Counted from the stretch's first letter, positions 23,550 to 35,690 are shown. The stretch: DNA of 64,000 nucleotides from Andrena cerasifolii (GCF_050908995.1 NC_135118.1:13463501-13527500), one strand, 5' to 3'. A program made the numbers and translations. The notes: generated by a model not told the origin, from the letters alone.

Positions 23550-24317
23550 GCTACGACCAGGGCTTGAAAACTGTTATAATATCGATTTCGGTTCTCCAAA
23601 CGGTTATGAAGAACCTTTATTTTGTATAACTGTTATGAAAAAACCGAAATTTCCAACTATTATCTGGTTTCAGTTACGGTTCCTATTTCCTTCCTCGTAT
23701 CGGTTCCATAACCGTTATTTTTTCGGTTCTATATCGGTTCCGAAACGGTTCTAGAATCAATCCTTGTATCGACTTTCCCCTAATTGATATCATTAATTAT
23801 TGTAGCTGCAGATTACTGTATACGTGCATATTCTTTACAAAATCCTTGTAGAAAAAGAAGAAACATTTATACATATCAGTGATTTCCTAATAAAGCGACG
23901 AAATGAATAAATCAGCTACATAATTTTTACATTCACACACACTCACAAACTATATTATTCAGAATAGGAAGTTAAAAGTTTCCTCTGTTTCTATAAGGAT
24001 ATTGTAAAAAAGGTACACATATACCTACAGTAATCCACAGCTATAATAATTACTAATGATATCAATTAGAGAAAAGTCGATACAAGAATTGATTCTGGAA
24101 CCGTTTCGGAACCGATATAGAACCGAAAAAATAACGGTTATGGAACTGATACGAAGAGGGAAATAGGAACCGTAACCGAAACAGATAATAGTTGGAAAAT
24201 TCGTTTCTTCCTAACAGTTATTTGGAACAAAAGTTCTCCGTAACCGCTTTAATCAGAACCTTTATATAACAGTTTTAGACAGTTATTTTCGGAACCGTTT
24301 CAAGTCCTGACTACGAT
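23550..24317. mobile_element. hAT-like foldback with CGGTT subterminal repeats
   Basis: The element (23558-24309) has ends CAGGGCTTGAAAACTG and minus-strand CAGGACTTGAAACGG. It is flanked by GCTACGAC and ACTACGAT, which share the core CTACGA. Arms of about 270 bases match inverted around a loop of about 200 bases. Each arm carries many copies of CGGTTCC/CGGTTAT/CGGTTCT, an arrangement like the subterminal transposase-binding repeats of hAT elements. No transposase frame is present. Confidence 0.82.
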
Positions 24318-25369
24318 TGCGTGTGTCAGATCCGTGGGAGCTGCGCAGATCGCTCGAAAATCGGTAGGGGCGTTGGTACACTCTTATGTGGAACACAGTG
24401 TATTTACACAATTATAGACACACCATACTAACAATATGCAAAGTTTGTAATCAAATGGACAAACCTCGCGCAGTCCCCTTTTAAGAAATCGTTTTCATCG
24501 TTCAGACTACTTGAACGATGAAATAATCCTGTAAAAGGAAGGGGAAATAATGCGTCGCGGCGCGAGTCTACTCGATCGTAAATGGAAGATTGGACGCGCT
24601 GGAATCGCCGGCCCGACGCACCTGTCAAATTAATTGTATGCAGCGGAGGCTCGGTATTTAGTGCTCGCGCGACGACTGTTATCGCGCGTCCAGGAATTCT
24701 AATAAACGGCGGATTGTAGAACGTCCGCCGTAAAAGTGCCGTAAACACGGCCGTGCGGTGCGGCGAGCGCGCCGACTTGAATTTTTGGACGGCGGGCGAT
24801 CCGATCGCTTCCGTGCACGAATTACCACCTGGCTAGGGCCGGCCAATTTCAGGAATCCACGGCCAAAGTATGTGCCCCGAGATATTCCGCCCCGGGGAGA
24901 CATCTGGAATGAGTAGCGGCGCGAATGCTTCTTCTCATGCAGATTGCGCGCGCAGCTAGCTGTGGCGACGCGGTAAGAAAAATTATTCGGTTCGTCTCAT
25001 TCTTCGCCGGGTACATCCCTCCGAACCGAAAATACACTCCTGGCGTCTCGCCAAAGTAAAGGCGTGCACCGCGGTGTCATTTGCGCTTCCTTTTTCTCCT
25101 CGCCCCGCGGGACCTTTCTAATTTCCTTTATAAACCCTTTGAAGGGGATTCGAAGAGGATTCCCCCGTATGCAATTTCGGCGTCTATTCGGTACCCCTTT
25201 TGTGGCAGCAGCACCGCGAGGGAATATGTGATTATCTGGCTTGCCACGTCGCACAGGATTGCGGGAACATTGGGTGCCGAGATTTTCTGGGAATTTCATT
25301 TATAAATGTGCAATACTGATTATTGGCTCAAGTGATTTTGAATTTTATCAGCAGTTACCAACGTTAGCT
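24318..25369. other. Non-coding stretch, CpG-rich
   Basis: 24540-25100 is GC- and CpG-rich with overlapping minus-strand frames in several phases. No domain is recognised. It could be regulatory or untranslated exon sequence, but this is not demonstrable here. Confidence 0.45.
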
Positions 25370-25520
25370 CAGTGTTTCCGAACCTTTTTGGAGTCGCGGT
25401 CCACTTTTGTAATATTCGAATAACCTGCCCCCTCCCTTATAGGGTAAGGTAAATTTTATAAGGTAAAGAAAACGGATTAAAAATAGATACTTCAGAATAT
25501 AATTCTAACTTAATAATATT
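25370..25520 (+). mobile_element. hAT-like element fragment, copy 1
   Basis: It begins CAGTGTTTCCGAACC, a classic hAT-type terminus, and aligns colinearly with the copy at 47703-47942. Shared words include GAGTCGCG, GGTAAGGTAAATTT, AAAGAAAACG and ATAATTCTAACTTAATAATA. The right half present in the other copy is missing, so this one is truncated in a poly-A stretch. Confidence 0.7.
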
Positions 25521-25611
25521 TAAAAAAAAAAACAGATACCGTGAAGAAGGATAACTTTGAGAAGGCGATTGAGGATTTTGGATTGGAGTTTGTGGGTGTG
25601 GAGTAAACTGT

Positions 25612-25730
25612 GCGTCAATACCGCCTTTCCTTTTTCAAATTTGGCAACGTTGCATGTCACTAGAGCCACTGAGTTATGCCTAGTGACATGCAACGTTGCC
25701 AAATTTCCGAAGGGAAGCCGGTTTTGACGC
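25612..25730. repeat. 119-base hairpin, precursor-miRNA-sized
   Basis: The inner arms are a perfect 26-base inverted pair (AAATTTGGCAACGTTGCATG continuing GTCACTA, and its complement) around a loop of about 18 bases. Outer arms GCGTCAATACCGCC and CCGGTTTTGACGC continue the pairing with mismatches. It could be a tiny foldback MITE or a hairpin RNA gene. No target duplication is evident. Confidence 0.78.
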
Positions 25731-26440
25731 CTACTGTACATGGTTCGTTCTGTAAAAAATTGTTTAATTTCTTATTCATATCCTGAGGGCGAATATACAA
25801 TTTATACGTGTATTGCAGAATGGATATGTACATTTGGAGATCCATAGGGATATTTCGTCGTTCACGAGGTTAACGTTCTGCGAACATATCAGGCAATCAG
25901 TTCATAAAAACGCGAAGCTCGACTTTTGGTATTGTCAGGATGTCGGGGAACGCGTAACTGTTGAAGTAAAAGCAAGTTACGAGCAGCCTCAGGAAGACCG
26001 GCGCCAATTTAAGGACCGTAAAGGTACGGATACTCGGTCCGTTCCAAGTTCGAGGAAACCGGGATGCTTTAACGATCTTCCGTAACATTCGAGTCCCATC
26101 GCGTTACCGTCTCCTTTCTTTCCATCTCCCTCTTTTAACGGCTATCGGAAGAAATTCAGGATGCATTGCCAGAGAAGCAGTAGTATAAACTCGAAACTAG
26201 GATCACGGGTGGGACATTTTCGAAAAGTGTCGATACATTTCAATTTAAGATCAACTTGTCGATAGGGGCTTTAAAATAGAAAATTTCGTTCGGTAATACG
26301 TAGGTAGGTAGTATGTCAAATAGTGATAAACCTAGGTCGTTATTGAGTGCTTTGCATCTCCATTCTTTTTTTATCAAACTTATACAATTTATACTTCTTC
26401 CGCTATATAATACAATTCTCCACTCAAAAATCCAACTAAC
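25731..26440. other. Non-coding stretch, nothing recognised
   Basis: Unique sequence. A 90-codon plus frame (25813-26085) overlaps a minus frame and shows no domain. Confidence 0.45.
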
Positions 26441-26829
26441 AGGGGAAGATCCCGAACTCGAAAATTAAAAAAAAATTTTAACTTTGTGGATTTGTAGGAG
26501 ATTTCCTCCTGATTACAACGCAATTTCTGTTTGCTGCCCAAATACACCCGAAGGGGGTGAAATAAACCCCTGAAAATTCGGCAATTTTCCGATTTTGTAT
26601 TATAACTCGCGAACTGTAAGAGATAGAAACAAAGTTTCAAAACAAAAGCTACTTCTTTTAATTAGATCTATCATTTGGTAAGAAAATATTTTACAGTTCA
26701 CGAGTTATAACACAAACTCAGAAAATAGCTGGATTTGCAGCAAAAATTGCATTGTTATCAGGAGGAAATTTTCTACATATTCACATAGTTTCAGAATTTT
26801 TGTATTTACAGGTTCGAGATCTTCCCTTT
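26441..26829. mobile_element. Foldback MITE, family A copy 1
   Basis: The ends AGGGGAAGATCCCGAAC and minus-strand AAGGGAAGATCTCGAAC are inverted. The interior is palindromic: GTTATAACTCGCGAACTGTAA-type words face TTACAGTTCACGAGTTATAA. It is homologous along its length to 51197-51626 (shared CTTCTTTTAATTAGATCTAT, CGAAGGGGGTGAAAT and others). Copy 1 lacks a block near the right arm that copy 2 keeps. No coding sequence. Confidence 0.8.
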
Positions 26830-26883
26830 TAAATAGCCTATAACCTTAGTTCTCAATCCGTATCTCAACATCCTTATGAATCT

Positions 26884-26941
26884 TTGCTACCCCTATAATA
26901 TGTAGGTAAAACTTGCTACCCCTACAATAAGTAGGTAAAAT
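26884..26941. repeat. 29-base tandem duplication
   Basis: TTGCTACCCCTATAATATGT followed by AGGTAAAAC is repeated once with few changes directly downstream. Confidence 0.7.
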
Positions 26942-29466
26942 TTGCAATAATTGTATTTATTATTGAATTATAATAGTAAATACATGCCTTATTTACACTA
27001 TGTCGACAACAATAAGTAATAAAACTAAAAAAAATAAAAAATAATAATTCTCCGGTCTAAATTTCTCAAAAACCAGTCTTCAAACGAGGAAACTTCCTTC
27101 TCCATTAGCTTCTTATTTCTGCAGAAGAAATCACCTCTTTCCCAATTGTACCAACGATACTTTCACCAAGTTTGACCGCAGAACGGTGCCACGAAGAATT
27201 TAATTTGAAGAACCACTCTACTTTGGCCCACGATTCCTACATAACACGATATTTACGAGCTTCGACCAGTGCCCCTCGGTATCCAGGATAATTCCCTTTA
27301 TTATGCCTTTAAAAGCGCCGCAATATGCCTCTCCGCCCGATGTGGGTGGTGCGGGCAGGGCACCGCGGTTTATCATCGCCGTTGCAGCAGTGACTTCTCT
27401 ACCTTCGCGATGATACGGGATTGTTTTGGGGAACTTTGCGCATTACGGAGGGAGCCGTGTAGGCTGGATAGATCGCGGCTCGTTGAATAATGGAGGCAAC
27501 GGGTTATTCGGCGTCGGTGCGAAAGTAACACTGGCGCGGGTCCAATTGCTAAAATGTTACGGCCGATTTCGATGGGGGAGGGTGTAGGGAAAAAGTAAGC
27601 CTGTTACAATAGGGAGAGGTGACGCGACGAGTTCACTGCCACTGGAGTCGATCCAAATCGTCCTGACTTCTCGGGGAGACGATTTTTATCGGGCCGAGAG
27701 CTTACGCGTACGATTGCCGCTGGGAAAGATAAATGATTGCCCTCGCTGCACTGCCACCGTGTAATTGTGCTCCTTTTTTTTCTGTTTCAGGTACGTATCC
27801 CCATTTTCTTCCCTCTGTTTCTTGGCGGCGATTCAAGGTAACGAACGCCACTACTTCGTTTTACTGCCGTCGCTTGTTTGACACGCTCCCCCTGGCCACT
27901 GTGGTCTCCCGGTAATTGTAACTTCCTATCCCATTTCGTACGGCCGAAAGTGCTTGTGGGAAGTTTTCCTGGGGGCTTCACCTGTGGCGATATTTACATT
28001 CAGATGGGATTCTTCGTAAAGCTCCCTACCCTAGAAGCTTAAACATTGAAATTTTCTAGATTGAAACGAATAGTTAGGTCTGTATAGCCATTACGCTTCA
28101 AACAGCCTTTATAAAATCTTCCTTCCACCGCGGGAGACTCGCGGCTACAATATTGATTGCCCCAATCAGGTGCCCGTCTCTAAAGAGCCCCGAGAAATGA
28201 AATAACAGACACCGCCCGCGTGGAAATGGAAACGAATGTCACATGTGGGCTAAAAATCCGTTCCCCTAATAGCCCACTTTCCGCTAAATGCCTTCAATTC
28301 TTTTCTTACGATTCGTCCCGGCGACGATTTGCCCCAGCATCGTCTAATAACGCAAACGTCATAAATCTCTTCCCTACGTCCGAAGCCACCGACTTACGCG
28401 TACGAGCACAAGCGACGGCTGTGTCCGCTCGCTCAGCACCGCGAGATCTCTGTAACATCATGGCCGACAGCGGCCACCAACGTAGCAACAAGAAAACGCT
28501 CGGCGCTGGCAAGAGCGACGGCGAAAGAATTGGAAATCACGCGAATCGTTAGCGGTTCGTGCCTCCTCGCTCGGCGAGCTCGTGAAGAAACTTTAAATAG
28601 AGCCGCGCCGACCCACTCGTGTAAAATCCGCTGGCTGACCTGGAAACCAGGGTACCGTTCGGAAGAGACAGGGCAGATTCGCGGATTGAGGGATCACGTC
28701 TCGTCACGCGGAGCCGCGCCACGTCCGCGGGCACCGTCCCCCGCCTGGCGATCGCGCAATCGTTCGATCAGCTTTCGAGAGCAGCCGCGAACTCCGCTCC
28801 CCATTAGCAATTCATTAGCGGCACGGTGCGACGCGTTAACAGCGAAATCCATTAAACGAATCACGTGGCCCGGGGCCGACCCCCTCGCCACGGGGTGTAT
28901 CGAGAACCGTCCAGATCCGCTCCGAGATTATCAGTGTTTATGTAACACCCTCGCCTGACTCGACGAAGACAGACCCGGCGCGGCGGCGGGGCAAGGTGAA
29001 GAAGGGAACCTTGCTCCGCTTGCGCTCGCTCGTTCCGCAAAGTAAGCTATAGCTCCAGAAACATACGCCCACGCGGCCGTGAATACGGGCGATCCGCGGG
29101 CTGCCCTCGACGCTTTCGGAGACGGCCGAGAAATGGAAAGCAGTCGTTTCCTCGACCTAATTGCCCGCCTGGCCGTTTCGCTCGCGTCCTCCCTCGACTG
29201 GTCGTTTACCCTTTTACTTTTCTGAGACACGCGAGTCGGAGGTGTACTGGGAGACGCCCTCCGTGGATATTTAGGTAACGTCAGGTGAGAAGTACCTCCG
29301 TGGGGTCTGTCTTTGTGGGCATAGAGGTCCTGTCGATGCACTTGGTGGTCTACCGAAGTTGGCCGTGTCTAAGAACAAGATAATGGGCATTATGGTAGGC
29401 TGTTAACCCTCGGCCGATGGTGGCTGGGTTTATTTGAACTCAGGTGTGAGGTCGACAGGTGTAATA
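26942..29466. other. Non-coding stretch with large CpG-rich island (about 27.3-29.4 kb)
   Basis: After an AT-rich start the sequence becomes strongly CpG-rich. Frames of 110-142 codons are open on both strands (28220-28958 plus, 28931-29341 minus) and overlap antisense, with no recognised domain. Low stop-codon density from GC content explains them. This is one of the better places to look for a promoter, a 5' untranslated exon or an enhancer. Confidence 0.5.
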
Positions 29467-30258
29467 GTAAATAGCAGGGGTCGAAAAAGTTCTGGAATTC
29501 TTATTTTTAAAAAACTTCTGTTAGAACTTATATGTTTCGTTTTAGAAAATATCTGTTCCTGTGGAATTTTTATTGGAAGAAATGTTACCCTTAGGAACTT
29601 CTTTAGAAAGTGTTCTCATGGAACAGATTTTTTAGAACCTGTATAATTAAAGTTTCGTGGAAACAGTGATATTAGAACATTTATTAAAAAAGGTTGCATA
29701 AGATAAAGAAAAGTACTAAACTATTAGGTACTATTTTTATTTAACAATATAATATCATATCCTTTGTGTTTATTTAACAAAAGGTATGGAAATTATAATA
29801 TAAGTGATTCATAGTTTCATAAGAAGTATTGAACAGAAAAGAGAACTTGTCAAGAATAAGATCTAAATAATATTTTTTTATAACTTACATGAACCAAAAT
29901 ACACAAAAATTCTATAACATCTGCGTAGGTAAATATTACAAATAAATAACACATTCAGAATACCAATTTAACTGGGATAATTATTTATTATTGTTGTAGT
30001 ACTATTCACTAAATAGTATTCAGTATTTGTTACATCGATTCAGAATTTTTTTAAATATTGATGAACAAAATATCTGTTCCTGTTATAGAGAAATGTTCAT
30101 TTTTATATTTTATAAGTTCCATTCCAACTAGAACTTTTACTTTATCAGTTCTCATGGGAACTTATAATGTGAGAACATTTTTAAAAAAGTTCCACTGTCC
30201 ATGTTTCAAATAGAACCTATTGAAAAGTTCCAGAACTCTTTCGAACCCCGGTAAATAG
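29467..30258. mobile_element. hAT non-autonomous element with perfect 8-bp duplication
   Basis: The element (29475-30250) is flanked by the identical octamer GTAAATAG on both sides. The termini are CAGGGGTCGAAAAAGTTCTG and minus-strand CGGGGTTCGAAAGAGTTCTG. Many GTTCC/GGAAC and AGAAC/GTTCT words fill the terminal 200 bases on each side, consistent with subterminal binding repeats. The 776-base body has no transposase frame, so movement would need an autonomous partner elsewhere. The intact duplication indicates a comparatively young insertion. Confidence 0.92.
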
Positions 30259-30667
30259 CACTGAATTACTTAAAAATCGAAGAAATGAACTGCTATAACA
30301 AAAAGAAAAACAGTCACGTAAAATAGGCATAATAGCACAATTTCTATGAGTCAAAATAGACGGTCGCCCAAACCTTCCACCATTTGAGGATGAACCGGTG
30401 CTTCTGGGATGGTAACGGGACAGAATGGTGGATTCTGAGGAACTTACAGTGTGTGATACCTCGGTAGGTTTTCTAGGTTGAAGTAGCAACTGTTGGGATT
30501 ATACAATCAGTATCACGAACTCTTAATCCTTTCCTTAAGCTCGCAAGTACATAGTCCAGCAGAGAAGTTCAACCGCAGTAGATGTGTACATGCATATGTA
30601 CGGGGAAACACTAGAGAGTAGACCCTCCCTTCATTTATTCATTTCTGTATTACACAACTGTATTATA
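30259..30667. other. Non-coding stretch, nothing recognised
   Basis: Unique AT-rich sequence with no identifiable gene or repeat family. Confidence 0.45.
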
Positions 30668-30881
30668 TTAGGTCGGTAAAAAAGTGCGCTCGCTTTATTG
30701 ATCCAGACTCTTTATTAAAAGTGAATACATATATTACAATTTTTTTAACCAAAGTAATCTCCTTGGCTATCTACGACCTTTTGCAATTTCTCTGGTAAAA
30801 CTACAAGTGTAGTAAAAATAGACATTTTCGTGCACCTAGTATCACCTAATAGTGAGCGAAGGAACTTTTGCACCGAGCTAA
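30668..30881 (-). mobile_element. Internally deleted mariner (214-base derivative)
   Basis: The inverted termini are TTAGGTCGGTAAAAAAGTGC at the left and, on the minus strand, TTAGCTCGGTGCAAAAGTTC at the right. A TA precedes the left end (30666-30667). Reading the minus strand, the 5' terminal region is joined directly to the last codons of a mariner transposase, so nearly the whole gene has been deleted. A relative of the 5' part lies at 7146-7213. Confidence 0.78.
30745..30816 (-). pseudogene. Mariner transposase C-terminal remnant
   Basis: The minus strand translates to PEKLQKVVDSQGDYFG followed by a stop. This is the typical C-terminal tail of mariner transposases (a leucine/proline-glutamate, tryptophan- or leucine-glutamine-lysine-valine, then a GDYF-type end). 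Only the last roughly 20 codons survive. The catalytic D,D34D core and the DNA-binding domain are absent. It sits inside the 30668-30881 element just before the left terminal repeat and cannot encode an active enzyme. Confidence 0.72.
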
Positions 30882-33732
30882 TGTCTGCCTCGACGGATCC
30901 ACCATGGATTATTCGTCGAGCACAGTTACCATTCCCTAAATTTGATCCAGGCTATCGCGACAATCTTGAGTCGCGTTAATCAAGAGACCGCTAGGAGTAA
31001 TAAGCCCGGCGATATATTTTCGTCCCCGTATTATGGAGTCCCGAGGACTATTTCGAGTGTGGTAGTGGCTGCAGCCGACGCTGCCACCCCTGCAGTTATA
31101 TTTAAGTCCCTGGTCCCTAAACACTCGAGACCAACCATCTCGCGGTAACTGGACGAGCGGTGCTGGTAAATGTCTCGAGCTTTGTCTTCGGAAGCATCAG
31201 CCGTCTAAATGTAGCCGAATGTTCCTGCTCCGTTACTGCGTGACGGTGTCAAGGGCCGCTTAATATAGGAAAGCTCGAGTTCGATGCACCTTTTGCATCC
31301 GCGCGAATAAACGCGGTCTGCGTTCAGGTATCCCAGAGATTCCGCAGACGCCTCCCAACGCCGGCCCGTTCAAATAAATGACAAGCTCGAGTCAGCGGCG
31401 CGAATACCTTGAATTTTCATTCATGGTTATTATTAACCCCTTCGCGCCAACCTTCGGATCTTGCACAGCCCCCGCGTTTTTCATGTGTCGCCGTCAGTAT
31501 GAGACACGAACCAACGTGACCGTTCTTTTACTTTCTCCGTGTGCTCACGCGAGCAGCTACAGAACCACTGTGGTCGTGTTTCTAGCTGCACAAGTCTTAC
31601 GCCGAGTCCGTACATGCCTCGCCGAATATTCGGTATTCGTTCATGGATATTTGTGAATTATTATAGTTCTTCTTGAACAACGATGCGCGACAGTAGTGCT
31701 TCGCTAGTGAACAGGTTGCTCCGATGTTTGCTAATTTACTAACTCGAGTTTTTTTAACGCGGGCACAAGGTATTCGCATAGGAGTACCGCATGGGTGGTG
31801 GCGGTGTTATTGTCTACATGCAAATTCCAGGCTGAGTAGAAAGGAAATAGGCTTCGGGATTCTTTTGTTCTCTTCTTCAGCCAATTTGTGCACCTCTGTA
31901 TGCTAAGACACTTGTTTAGTAGATTGTATAACGTGTTAGCGAAATTAGCATCGACCTTCATCCAGCTAGAGCTGAGCAGCCACGTGCTAATTATCATTTG
32001 AAATTAATGCAAATTTAAGTGAGCATTGGGTTAACATTATCCTTGGGAAATACACAGATGTGTACGCGGACCATCGGGTTCGTGGTGTTGAGGGCGTGCA
32101 ATAAATTGCGTGTCGCCAAACGAATTTATACTTCCGTGGTCGCGGTTCGAAAAATTGCGGTGCAAGTTGGAAGATCGAATGAAATATAAGTTTACCGGTT
32201 TCAGATATCGTTAAATATCGCAGCAACGCGGGCATCGATACACGTCGCTATTTTTCATGCGTTCGAGCTATTTTTCCGCCGTACAATTGGACATCGGTAT
32301 TGGTGTTCCATTGTGCGCAATTTATTATGTCTACAATCGTTGAGATGTAAACGGGATAACTAAATATGAAGATGAATATTCATGCATAGCCATGTAGCAG
32401 GTAGCGTATCCTTTCACGGTACAACGAATACGAATGTTGGTGGAATATTTTAAGGAGCGTTGATTTTTTTCTTTCTTTCATGTAATAAGCAAGAATTCGC
32501 GTAGCTCTGGTTCGATGTTAACAGAGTTATTACAGGGATATCTATTAAATTTCGAAGAATAAAATTTGTAGTTTAAAATAGCTTATTCTTTCTGAAATGA
32601 TATAAATTTCTGCCACATTAATTTTTCTCGCGTTAGGGATTTCATCGAAATGGTGGTGAAATTCGATATTTCAACTGCAAATCGTTTTCACACCCCCTTT
32701 GATTGGCACAGGCGTTTCCCCCGTTTAATGAGACACTTCAACTGGAAACCCATTTGTAAATTATTGTCGCACACTCGTTCGCAGTATGCGAGAGATTTCG
32801 ACTGTCAAATTAAAGAAAATTCATTGAACTGTTTTGGCATCTTCATCATTCGAGTATTTAACGTGCGCTGGAATTCTAATGCGCAAAACGTTGATGGAGT
32901 TAAAACGTATTTATGTTAAGTTAATCCAGTAGCTAGAGTTTGGTTTACAATTAAGCTCCTCAATTTTTATTTTACACAATCTTTTTTCAGCCATTTAATC
33001 CTCTTTTGCCTCTCCTTTTCATTGAAGTATGTTTAACCCTAAACTTTCCAACAAATCTCCAAAATGTCCTCACAAATTGCAACTTATATTCGAACTTCTT
33101 TCTGCCAGTAATTCATCCTTTCCACAATTCCGCTACTACTTTTCAGCTATCGTCCCAATGAACCGTTGCTTTTATTCGTACTCCTAAATGCGATACAATT
33201 GAATTTATCAAAACTGTATTCTCCATTTACAAGAAATTCCAACAGTCAAAGCTGCTCTCTCACGAAACGTGAAATATCAAAGAGAAACGGGCGCTTGTTG
33301 AAGATACATCGTTTGCTGGTCGTTCGTTCGGTGGTTGAGCGTTATTTCGTTAGGTTCGTTACGAGCACGACTTTAAAGTTGAGACTTCTATGTAACGTAA
33401 CGTGACCCGTAATGTTTCCGATGTTATCACTATATAATTCATGACGGTTGGCGTACCGGCAGGAGACTGAATTTCGTCGTGCTTACGATTTACGGCTGTA
33501 CGTGCAGGTAGGCCTGAAAGCACCGAGGTGCCGGAACGATGAATATGTTCTTGTGTACTTCATAACCCGAGAACTAGCGTTGGGACTTCGGGACGCTGCG
33601 CTGCAAATGTTTTTTAAACGAATCAAGAATACAGAATTTCTAAATTTTTAAAAATCGTAAAAATATTCAGGCCTGAAAAGATTAATTGAACGACTTTGAA
33701 GAGCATGCTTTTATTCATCCTACAGATCAATA
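30882..33732. other. Non-coding stretch, nothing recognised
   Basis: Unique sequence. 30900-31400 is moderately CpG-rich, the rest AT-rich. Short frames on both strands (31378-31656 plus, 31731-31997 minus, 32650-32919 plus) have no recognised domain. Confidence 0.45.
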
Positions 33733-34148
33733 TACAGTAAACTGGGGGAACTTTGGCAGCTTTTTTTTTTAAATTTTGTTATATAATTTAAAAATTAGCA
33801 TGTTTATATTTGCTTTAAGTATCCTCTCATAACATTGCGTCTTTTGTGATTGCACTACAACTGTCAAAATGCATAAAATCTTTGTCCTTTTTCTTCTTTA
33901 ATACATGTTAAAAACGTTGGTGTACCGGGGTAACATTGGCACATCATATAGATAGCATTAACGGGTTAAGTTTTATTAATCTGAGGCCAGTAAGATACAT
34001 TGACACTTAAATTTGTTTTATTTTATTTTTTACACCTTAATAACATTAATAGCTTTACATATAAATAGCATTAACAGGTTAACTTTTACTAATCTGACGT
34101 AAAACAATGTAATCCCGGCGTATGCCAATGTTTCCCCAGTTTACGGTA
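33733..34148. mobile_element. TA-flanked mariner-like MITE
   Basis: The element (33735-34146) has ends CAGTAAACTGGGGGAAC and minus-strand CCGTAAACTGGGGAAAC. Each is followed by a TTGGCA word and flanked by TA. Inside, two related blocks containing TAGCATTAACRGGTTAA and ATTAATCTGA/ACTAATCTGA lie about 104 bases apart in direct orientation. No transposase. The TA target and terminus fit the Tc1/mariner group. Confidence 0.78.
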
Positions 34149-35690
34149 TCTAATCGAAACAGAAGCAAAGCAGTGAACATTGAAAACTCCAAATTTTCAA
34201 GCGCATCCAGACTTCAAAGACTTCCAAGATTTCATAACATTTGCAAGACTGTGAAAAGCTACCAAACACAAGGTTCTTGCGACACGTTTGCAGTGCTCTA
34301 GAATTTTGGATTTTAACTCAAGATGTTTTGAACCGTCTTGAATCCCATCACTACCGAGAACCATCCTGTGCGGAATGTAGCGTTCAAAACAGAACTTTCT
34401 CTGCACGATCATCCGTGCCCTTCCAATACCACGTCTCCGTGGGAGTTTTGATTACTTTCTTAAATTCCGCTTACTCTTAACAACATCACCCTTCTCAGAG
34501 ATATCGAATGATGGGTTTAAAGTTTCGAAACCGGGATTTTCGAGCGAGCAAGCTAATTAGAAAGTTTAGAAGTTCAACGGCCTGTGACACTTTTCGATTT
34601 TTATTCTCTAATTTCGCTGAGTTTCCACCTGTGAGAATATGTGATTTTAATCAAAACCTACAGATGCTTCCAAACTTCTGACCAGCGCTGTACTCCCATT
34701 CCAAATCACTGAACTTTGTAAATAATTTATCGCACCGTTAATATATTCGTGAATGGTGAATATTCTAGCACAAATATTTCTCCATATGCTTAATTTAAAA
34801 AGCTAAAATAAGATGTCTGATTTCCATCAAACCACCCACCACGCGGGACCATCGCCGTTCGATGCCACTTCTGCCACCTCTACACGTCCGTTTATCATAT
34901 TTAAACAATTTACAAGGTCTCCTTAAGGCCCGATCCTTACACCTGATCGCATAGCTCGCCCCGACACGTGAGATTTTCAGCTAGTAACGCGGAGGCTTTG
35001 GCCGTGTTTAGTTACATTAAATAGAAATATAAAGGCTTAATGCAAATTGTCAATGTAATCAGCGGCCGTCGAGGAAACCTGTTATTTCTGTTGAAGATAC
35101 GAGGAGACAGGGAAGGCTTCGCATGGCCCGTAAGCGATACGGGAGAAGGAAACCGAGACTTTGCTTGAGTAAGCCTGAATAAACCTTGAGACAACCGGCC
35201 GAAACCCTTCTCTCATTTTCCATCCTCTTTTACCAACAGCATCTCGCCCGCGATGGTCCCCCTTTAATCTGTTCTCCGCTGCTCAAGTCTGGCTACGATC
35301 GGCCACGGTGTTCTGGATTTCGTTTCCCGTCCGCGCGAGATCGCGAGATAGAACAGAAATTATCGAACGCCACGAATTGCTTCTAATGGTGGACGGGTGC
35401 GTTCCTTCTAACCGAGAGCAAATTAAACGCGAGCCTAGCCATTACTCTTTCTACCTGCACGGAGCTAAGAATCGTTGTGCAGTCGGGAACAGGTTGATTC
35501 TTGGCTGGTTGATTAGATTTCTGGCGCACGGTCACGAATCAGTGAAGTGTTCGTCTAATAACTTTGCTCTGGTAGTTGGCTTTTAAGTGTACGAATTATT
35601 GGCGTGCTTGCTTCCTATTTTAAAGGATAGGTTCGTGTGAACTGTAGTTTAGGAAGTAACTGATGGTTAGAGTTATCTTTGTATCGATTA
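34149..35690. other. Non-coding stretch, nothing recognised
   Basis: Unique sequence with short overlapping frames on both strands (34197-34480, 35186-35586) and no recognised domain. Confidence 0.45.

Noticed and set aside
27787..27800. Splice-acceptor-like tract TTTTTTTCTGTTTCAG
   Set aside because: The pyrimidine tract and AG look good, but no recognisable coding exon follows, so an intron boundary cannot be supported.
28220..28958. 110- and 142-codon plus-strand frames
   Set aside because: They lie in CpG-rich DNA with antisense frames equally open; no domain or splice structure is visible.
30745..30816. Functional mariner transposase
   Set aside because: Only the last codons survive; the catalytic and DNA-binding regions are absent.
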